Assembly (NCBI RefSeq): GCF_001874525.1
Contig: NZ_LKAQ01000004.1
Span: 1,805,406 to 1,869,405 of the forward strand
Reading direction: 5' to 3'
Length of the DNA: 64,000 nt
DNA from: Pseudodesulfovibrio hydrargyri
GTDB taxonomy: Bacteria > Desulfobacterota > Desulfovibrionia > Desulfovibrionales > Desulfovibrionaceae
The notes beneath the pieces were generated by a model. The model saw nothing but the letters and a program-made list of their open reading frames with translations, did not search any database and was not told where the DNA came from. Both the position numbers and the translations under genes were made by a program. Of this stretch, positions 58,499 through 64,000 are shown piece by piece. Position 1 is the stretch's first letter. Each line of letters opens with the position of its first letter.

Positions 58499-59692
58499 AT
58501 GAACAACCGAGTGATACCCATATCGCTGGCCGTCATCGACAAGGAACAGCGTGATCGCCTGGAAAGGATGATCGGCGCCAATCCCATGGTCCGGCTGGTG
58601 GGCGAGGACGCCGAGGAGATGGGCGTGCTCATCTACGAACCCGGCGACACCGTCGAAGAGGACATGCCGCACATCATCCACGCCCTGGAATCGGGGCAGG
58701 CCGAGGACGTCTACCTGGCCGGCGACGTGGCCGACCCCGAGATCCTCATCCGGGCCATGCGCAGCGGCATCCGCGAATACCTCAAGTTTCCCCTGGACGA
58801 GAACGACCTGCGCGCCGCGGTCATGCGTACGGCCATGCGGCTGAGCCTGGTCGTGGACGACGGCGACAAGGGCCGCATCTTCACGGTCATGGGCTGCAAG
58901 CCCGGCGTGGGGACCACCACCCTGGCCGTGAACACGGCCTGCGCCCTGAACGAACGCGCGCCCGGCCGGACCGTGCTCCTGGACCTGCGCCCGCCCCTGG
59001 GCGAGATCCCCTATTTCCTGGACCTCAAGTACGAATACAGTTGGGGCGACCTGGTGGCCGACATTTCCCGGCTGGACGCAACCTACCTGCGCAGCGTCGT
59101 GACCGAGCACGAATCCGGCCTGCACGTCCTGCCCGGCCCGGTCTCGGGCGAGCGCCCGGACGAACACTCCCTGTTCCTCATCCTGGAGCAGCTCCGCCAC
59201 AGCTACGACTTCGTGGTCGTGGACGCCGCCACTCCGGGCGAGGACGAACTGCCCAAGGAAGCGGAGCTGGCCAACCTCATCCTGGTGGCCATGCAGCTTT
59301 CCCTGCCGTGCCTGGCCCGGGTCTCGAGGCTGGCCGACTCCCTCGGCGGCCAGGACCCGGACGCGGACCGGCGCATGCGCCTGGTGGCCACCCGCGTGGC
59401 CCGCAACGGCTCCATCGGCCTGCCCGAGGCGGCCGAGGTCCTGGGCCGCGAGATACCCTGGTCCATCCCCGAGGACGGCGAGACCGTGCTCTCCGCCATC
59501 AACCAGGGCACCCCCCTGGTCCAGGCCTATCCCAAGTCGGTGTCCGCCAAGGCCGTCCAGGCCCTGGTCGCGGATCTGGCCCCCAAGGCCAGGAAGTCCC
59601 CCAAGCGGTTGTCCCTGCCGTTTTCCTCGCTCTTCCGCAGGAAGGGCAAGGAATCGGGAGCCAATGAAAACCTGGCGGGGGCGGCCTTATGA
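58499..59692 (+). CDS. cpaE: CpaE/TadZ-type pilus localisation ATPase
   Basis: A 397-residue protein. The N-terminal 120 residues are a receiver-like domain lacking the full phosphorylation site. The MinD/ParA-like ATPase follows with GCKPGVGTTTLAVNTACAL, in which the usual KGGVGKT reads KPGVGTT, so the second lysine of Walker A is replaced by Thr. VLLDLRPPLGEIPYFLDL and FVVVDAATPGEDEL are the other ATPase blocks. It marks the pole or site of pilus assembly. It overlaps cpaF by 4 nt. Confidence 0.9.
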   Translation: MNNRVIPISLAVIDKEQRDRLERMIGANPMVRLVGEDAEEMGVLIYEPGDTVEEDMPHIIHALESGQAEDVYLAGDVADPEILIRAMRSGIREYLKFPLDENDLRAAVMRTAMRLSLVVDDGDKGRIFTVMGCKPGVGTTTLAVNTACALNERAPGRTVLLDLRPPLGEIPYFLDLKYEYSWGDLVADISRLDATYLRSVVTEHESGLHVLPGPVSGERPDEHSLFLILEQLRHSYDFVVVDAATPGEDELPKEAELANLILVAMQLSLPCLARVSRLADSLGGQDPDADRRMRLVATRVARNGSIGLPEAAEVLGREIPWSIPEDGETVLSAINQGTPLVQAYPKSVSAKAVQALVADLAPKARKSPKRLSLPFSSLFRRKGKESGANENLAGAAL

Positions 59693-61119
59693 ACCTCGCG
59701 GAAAGACTGAATCGGAACGCGTCCCGGCGCACCGTCCAGGCGGCCGCGCCCGAAAGCGCCACGCCCAAGGCGGCCCCGAAGGCCAAGGCCAGGCCCCAGC
59801 CCAAGGCGGCCCCCAAAGACGATGCCGCGGAGCACTATTTCGAACTCAAGACCCGCATCCACGGCCGGCTCATCGACATGATCGACCTCTCGCTCCTGGA
59901 TTCCCTGAGCGAGACCGAGATGCGCAGCGAGATATCCAAGGTCACCGAAGGGCTGCTCTGGGGCGAGTTCCGCAACGCGCCGCTCAACCTGGCCGAGCGC
60001 AAGCGCATGCTGGCCGAGATCCAGGACGAGGTCATCGGCCTGGGGCCGCTGGAACCCTACGTCCAGGACCCCACGGTCAACGATATCCTGGTCAACGGCT
60101 ACAAGCAGATATTCGTGGAGCGCTCGGGCAAGCTGGAGTTGACCCCGGCCCGGTTCAAGGACGACGACCACCTGCGCAAGATCATCGACCGCATCGTCTC
60201 CAAGGTCGGGCGGCGCATCGATGAATCCCAGCCCCTGTGCGACGCGCGCCTGCTGGACGGCTCGCGCGTCAACGCGGTCATCCCGCCCCTGGCCATCGAC
60301 GGCCCCTCGCTGTCCATCCGCAAGTTTTCCAAGGACCCGCTGGAAGTGGCCGACCTGATCGGCTTCAACTCCCTGACTCCGGAGATGGCCCTGCTCATGA
60401 AGGGCATCGTCCAGACCCAGCTCAACGTGCTCATATCCGGCGGCACCGGCTCGGGCAAGACCACGCTGCTGAACTGCCTGTCGCGCAACGTGCCCGAGGA
60501 CGAGCGCATCGTGACCATCGAGGACGCGGCCGAGCTGCAGCTCAAGCAGGAGCACGTGGTCCGTCTGGAGACCCGCCCGGCCAACATCGAGGGGCGCGGC
60601 GAGATCACCATGCGCGACCTGGTCAAGAACTGCCTGCGCATGCGTCCGGACCGGATCATCGTCGGCGAGGTCCGTTCGGCCGAGGCCCTGGACATGCTCC
60701 AGGCCATGAACACCGGCCACGACGGCTCCCTGACCACCATCCACGCCAACAGCGCGCGGGACGCGCTCATGCGCCTGGAAACCATGATCTCCATGGCCGG
60801 GCTGAACCTGAATCCCCTGTCCATGAAGCGCTACATCTCCTCGGCCATCGACGTCATCATCCAGGCCACCCGGCTGGTGGACGGCACCAGAAAGGTCATC
60901 TCCATCCAGGAAGTGACCGGCATGGAAGGAGAGATGATCACCATGCAGGAGATCTTCGCCTTCGAACAGACCGGGATGAGCGCCGACGGCAAGGTGGAGG
61001 GCCATTTCACGGCCCGGGGCATCCGGCCCAAGTTCGCGGCCAAGCTCGCGCGCATGGGCTTCCCGTTCCCTGCCGACATGTTTCAGGTCACCCCCAGGCC
61101 CACAAGAGGGAAGGAGTAA
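59689..61119 (+). CDS. cpaF: Tad secretion ATPase CpaF/TadA
   Basis: A 476-residue cytosolic hexameric ATPase that powers pilus growth and retraction. After a 40-residue Ala/Pro/Lys-rich tail, the family N domain (LGPLEPYVQDPTVNDILVNG) leads to Walker A ISGGTGSGKTTLLNCL (near residue 250), the Asp box IVTIEDAAELQL, Walker B RPDRIIVGEVRSAEALDML and the His box DGSLTTIHANS. All catalytic parts are intact. It starts inside the cpaE stop. Confidence 0.95.
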   Translation: MNLAERLNRNASRRTVQAAAPESATPKAAPKAKARPQPKAAPKDDAAEHYFELKTRIHGRLIDMIDLSLLDSLSETEMRSEISKVTEGLLWGEFRNAPLNLAERKRMLAEIQDEVIGLGPLEPYVQDPTVNDILVNGYKQIFVERSGKLELTPARFKDDDHLRKIIDRIVSKVGRRIDESQPLCDARLLDGSRVNAVIPPLAIDGPSLSIRKFSKDPLEVADLIGFNSLTPEMALLMKGIVQTQLNVLISGGTGSGKTTLLNCLSRNVPEDERIVTIEDAAELQLKQEHVVRLETRPANIEGRGEITMRDLVKNCLRMRPDRIIVGEVRSAEALDMLQAMNTGHDGSLTTIHANSARDALMRLETMISMAGLNLNPLSMKRYISSAIDVIIQATRLVDGTRKVISIQEVTGMEGEMITMQEIFAFEQTGMSADGKVEGHFTARGIRPKFAAKLARMGFPFPADMFQVTPRPTRGKE

Positions 61120-61122
61120 GTC

Positions 61123-62097
61123 ATGACCATGACGTTGATGATCGCCGGCGTGGCCGTGCTCGTCGTCTTCCTGCTCATAATGGGCGTCGGCTCGCTCATG
61201 CAGTCCGGATCGGACAAGGCCGAGCGGCGCGTCAAAAACCGCCTCCGGGCCATGGCCTTGAGCGCCGACCTCGACGCCGCCTCCGTGGACCTGGTCCTGC
61301 GCGAGTCCGCCATGAGCGAAGTGCCGCTGTTCAACCGTCTGCTTGAGGGCATGCGCTGGTCCGCCAATTTCAACCGGCTCCTGTACCAGGCCGACGCCAA
61401 GGGCACGGCGGGCGTGTACCTGCTCGTCTGCATGCTCCTGGCCGTGGTCGGCTTCTACGCCGGGACCTTGTCGGGCCGACTGTGGGTCTCGGCGGCCGGG
61501 GCGCTCCTGCTCGGCTACCTGCCGATCTGGAACCTGCAGGGCAGGAAGCGCAGGCGTATGGACCGGTTCCAGAAGCAGCTTCCCGAGGCGCTCGACCTCA
61601 TGGCCCGCGCGCTCAAGGCCGGGCACACCTTCGGCGGCGGCATGCGCATGGTGGCCGACGAATTCGACGCCCCCATCGGCCCCGAGTTCGGCAAGACCCT
61701 GGACGAGATGAACTACGGCATGGACGTGGACCGCGCGCTGACCAACCTGCAGGGCCGCGTGGACTGCTCGGACCTGAAGTTTTTCGTGGTCTCGGTGAAC
61801 ATCCAGCGCGAGACCGGCGGCAACCTGGCCGAGATCATCGCCAAGATCGCCGCCCTGGTGCGCGAGCGGTTCGCCCTGTTCGGCAAGATCCGGGTCCTGT
61901 CCGCCGAGGGCAGGGTATCCGCCTATATCCTCACGGCCCTGCCGTTCTTTCTGACCGGCATTCTGTACCTCATCAGCCCCGATTACATCAGCCTGCTGTG
62001 GTCTCGGGAAATGGGCCAGAACATGGCCTGGGGCGCGGCCGTGTCCATGACCATCGGCGCGATCATCATCCGCAAGATCATCAAGATCAAAGTGTAG
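61123..62097 (+). CDS. tadB: Tad inner-membrane platform protein TadB
   Basis: A 324-residue GspF-fold membrane protein with helices at about residues 1-21, 98-135 and two near the C-terminus (VSAYILTALPFFLTGILYLI, WGAAVSMTIGAIII). The T2SS-F domain has LPEALDLMARALKAGHTFGGGMRMVADEF. It forms the platform with TadC that the ATPase turns. AAGGAG lies 6 nt before the ATG; it is 3 nt after cpaF. Confidence 0.93.
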   Translation: MTMTLMIAGVAVLVVFLLIMGVGSLMQSGSDKAERRVKNRLRAMALSADLDAASVDLVLRESAMSEVPLFNRLLEGMRWSANFNRLLYQADAKGTAGVYLLVCMLLAVVGFYAGTLSGRLWVSAAGALLLGYLPIWNLQGRKRRRMDRFQKQLPEALDLMARALKAGHTFGGGMRMVADEFDAPIGPEFGKTLDEMNYGMDVDRALTNLQGRVDCSDLKFFVVSVNIQRETGGNLAEIIAKIAALVRERFALFGKIRVLSAEGRVSAYILTALPFFLTGILYLISPDYISLLWSREMGQNMAWGAAVSMTIGAIIIRKIIKIKV

Positions 62098-62107
62098 GGA
62101 GGCGGCC

Positions 62108-63064
62108 ATGGACATCCAGATCATTCCCCTGTTCGCGGCAGGCATCGGCTTTGTCTCCGTGCTCCTGGCGGGCTACGGCCTGATCGGCTATCTGGGCGGC
62201 GCCAGCGACTCGGCCCGGCTCAAGGAGCGTGTCTCGGGCACGGCGGTCAAGCGCTCGGACGCCTTGGCCGCGCCGCTGGGGCAGGCCCTCAAGGGCGCCG
62301 TGGATTTCTTCGGGCGGCTGGGTACCAGGATCGGCCCCTCCGAGACGGCCGAGATCGAAAAGGGCCGGTTGCGCCTGATCCAGGCCGGGCTGCGCAAGGC
62401 GGATTCCCACAGAACCTTCCAGGGGCTCAAGGGCGTTCTGGGCGTGGGGCTGGCCGGGAGTTTCCTGCTCGTCAAAGTGCTTTTTCTGCCCGACACTTCC
62501 GTGGCCATGGCCGCCTTCGGCGCGGTCGTGCTGGCTGCGGTGGGCGTGTACGGGCCCGAATACTGGCTGTCCAAGAGGATCGTTCGGCGCAGGCTGGCGC
62601 TCAGCGACGAGTTGCCCGATGCCCTGGACATGCTGGTGGTCTGCGTGGAGTCCGGCATGGGGCTGGACCAGGCCGTGGACCGGGTCTGTCACGAGACGCG
62701 TCATTCCGGTCCGATCCTCAGCTCCGAATTCAAGCTGCTCACCCTGGAGTTGCGCGCGGGCAAGTCCCGCGCGGAGGCCCTGCGGGCCTTGGCCGAGAGG
62801 ACGGCCCTGGACGACCTGAACAGCCTGACCTCCCTGCTCATCCAGGCCGACGCCTTCGGCATCAGCATCGGCCGGACCCTGCGCGTCTACTCGGACGCCA
62901 TGCGCGTCAAGCGTTCCCAGCGCGCCGAGGAGAAGGCCGCCAAGATGCCGGTGCTGCTCCTGCTTCCCCTCGTGCTGTTCATTCTGCCTTCGCTGTTCGT
63001 GGTCATTCTCGGACCGGCGGGAATCATGTGCATGGACATGTTCCTCAAGATGAACAGCCATTAG
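62108..63064 (+). CDS. tadC: Tad inner-membrane platform protein TadC
   Basis: A 318-residue GspF-fold protein and partner of TadB. The T2SS-F domain reads LPDALDMLVVCVESGMGLDQAVDRV, and the C-terminal helix LLLPLVLFILPSLFVVILGPAGI is typical. GGGAGG lies 5 nt before the ATG, and the gene begins 10 nt after tadB. Confidence 0.93.
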   Translation: MDIQIIPLFAAGIGFVSVLLAGYGLIGYLGGASDSARLKERVSGTAVKRSDALAAPLGQALKGAVDFFGRLGTRIGPSETAEIEKGRLRLIQAGLRKADSHRTFQGLKGVLGVGLAGSFLLVKVLFLPDTSVAMAAFGAVVLAAVGVYGPEYWLSKRIVRRRLALSDELPDALDMLVVCVESGMGLDQAVDRVCHETRHSGPILSSEFKLLTLELRAGKSRAEALRALAERTALDDLNSLTSLLIQADAFGISIGRTLRVYSDAMRVKRSQRAEEKAAKMPVLLLLPLVLFILPSLFVVILGPAGIMCMDMFLKMNSH

Positions 63065-63087
63065 GACAAACCGCAAAGGAGACCGTC

Positions 63088-64000
63088 ATGAAAAAGTTTT
63101 TCATCATCGCCGTGGCCCTGTTCGCCGGGATCGTCCTGTCCGGCTGCATGGGCAAATCGTACGACGACAAGACCTTCGACCAGCTGGCCTACGGGGAGGA
63201 TTCCCCGGTCAAGCTGACCAGCGAGCAGCACGAGCAGGTGGGCGACGGCTACGTCCGCCGCAACAAGCCCGAAATGGCCCTGATCCACTTCAACAAGGCT
63301 ATCGAGCTGGACGGGGACAATCTCGACGCCCGGGTCAAACGCGGCAACCTGCTGGTCTCCCAGGGGCTGGATGAACAGGCCCTGGCCGAATACAACGCGG
63401 TTCTGGAAAAGAACCCGGACCACGCCATCGCCAACGAGGCGGCGGGCTGCGTGTATTTCCGGGCCGGGCTGAACGGCGAGGCCGAGGCGCATCTGAACCG
63501 CGCCGTGGCCCTCAATCCCATGCTCTGGAAGGCCCACAATTTCCTGGGCATCATCCATGACCGGAACAAGGAATACGAAAAGGCCGCCAAGGAGTTTTCC
63601 GCCGCCCTGGAACTGCACCAGGGCAACGGCGTGGACGAGATCTACAACAATCTGGGCGTGGTCCACATCGCCCGCAGGCAGTACGCCGAGGCGGTGGAGA
63701 CCTTCCGCCGGGCCCTGCAGGCGGGCGGGGTGTCCGCGCGCACCTACAACAATCTGGGCCTGGCCCTGGCCCGCATGGGCCGACTGGACGAGGCCCTCGA
63801 ATCCTTCAAGTACGCCGGGGGCGAAGCCAAGGCCAACAACAATCTCGGATACGTCCTGTTGACGGAGGACCAGCCCGCCAAGGCGGTGCCCTATTTCGAG
63901 AAGGCCATCGAACTCTCTCCCAGCTACTACGTGAAGGCCGCCGACAACCTGAAGCGCGCCCGCCTGGCGGCCCGCTTCCAGGGCGGCGCCCACCAATCAA
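63088..64000 (+). CDS. tadD: TadD-like TPR lipoprotein (runs off the window)
   Basis: At least 304 residues, open to the window end. MKKFFIIAVALFAGIVLSGC is a lipoprotein signal with lipobox LSGC. Seven or more tetratricopeptide repeats follow, such as GDGYVRRNKPEMALIHFNKAIELD and YNNLGLALARMGRLDEALESFK. TadD-type lipoproteins help stabilise the secretin or pilus base. GGAG lies 7 nt before the ATG. It is the last Tad gene visible; the operon may go on. Confidence 0.88.
   Translation, partial: MKKFFIIAVALFAGIVLSGCMGKSYDDKTFDQLAYGEDSPVKLTSEQHEQVGDGYVRRNKPEMALIHFNKAIELDGDNLDARVKRGNLLVSQGLDEQALAEYNAVLEKNPDHAIANEAAGCVYFRAGLNGEAEAHLNRAVALNPMLWKAHNFLGIIHDRNKEYEKAAKEFSAALELHQGNGVDEIYNNLGVVHIARRQYAEAVETFRRALQAGGVSARTYNNLGLALARMGRLDEALESFKYAGGEAKANNNLGYVLLTEDQPAKAVPYFEKAIELSPSYYVKAADNLKRARLAARFQGGAHQS

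Noticed and set aside
59527..62145. Minus-strand open frame of 872 codons opposite cpaF and tadB
   Set aside because: Shadow of the Tad genes; the opposite strand has intact, ordered pilus genes with ribosome sites.

Overview
This 64 kb window looks like chromosome of a GC-rich deltaproteobacterium of the Desulfovibrio/Pseudodesulfovibrio type. This is inferred from protein styles, the type III glutamine synthetase, the GAK gene cassette and the intergenic hairpin repeats; no rRNA or marker gene is present to prove it. No tRNA, rRNA, CRISPR array, insertion sequence or prophage was seen.

Layout. 0.1-8.1 kb: housekeeping and envelope genes (YceI, LapA-like protein, CorA, MscS-type channel, PLDc_N peptide), a ribosomal-protein-modification operon (rimB-rimK-aspartoacylase-like) and an SLC13/RCK transporter. 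8.3-15.7 kb: a sensory cluster of three histidine kinases around a TorT-like periplasmic binding protein, with no DNA-binding output protein. 15.8-20.5 kb: a BMP-type nucleoside ABC importer with a terminator hairpin in its leader. 20.8-25.5 kb: greA, a split RluA-type pseudouridine synthase pair and type III glutamine synthetase.

26.0-34.9 kb, minus strand: the most unusual region. It is a near-continuous operon of 11 genes corresponding to the poorly understood GAK cassette (ATP-grasp, amphi-Trp, HPr-kinase-like): XXXCH protein, PHP-like phosphoesterase, amphi-Trp protein, PhoU-APH fusion, ATP-grasp ligase, HprK-related kinase, CofD-like protein, a second amphi-Trp protein with a histone-H1-like tail, a 61-residue protein, ParA ATPase and a third amphi-Trp protein. 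35.1-40.0 kb: 5'-nucleotidase, Gfo/Idh oxidoreductase, PpnP and small genes.

40.0-49.1 kb: a galactose regulon galT-galK-lacI-galM followed by a glucose/galactose-type ABC importer (ATPase, binding protein, two permeases), with a perfect palindromic LacI-type operator in front of galT. 49.5-50.5 kb: a small cysteine peptide and a TPR protein. 50.7-64.0 kb: a Tad/Flp pilus locus split into two divergent arms (tadE-tadG-tadE leftwards; flp-cpaA-cpaB-cpaC-cpaD-like-cpaE-cpaF-tadB-tadC-tadD rightwards) around an NtrC-type activator, with a strong sigma-54 promoter match in front of each arm. The last gene runs off the window.

Several intergenic gaps carry repeats: a 120-bp palindromic element in two copies whose hairpin arms co-vary, a 40-bp hairpin unit in three copies, and a longer gene-3'-end hairpin element in five copies.
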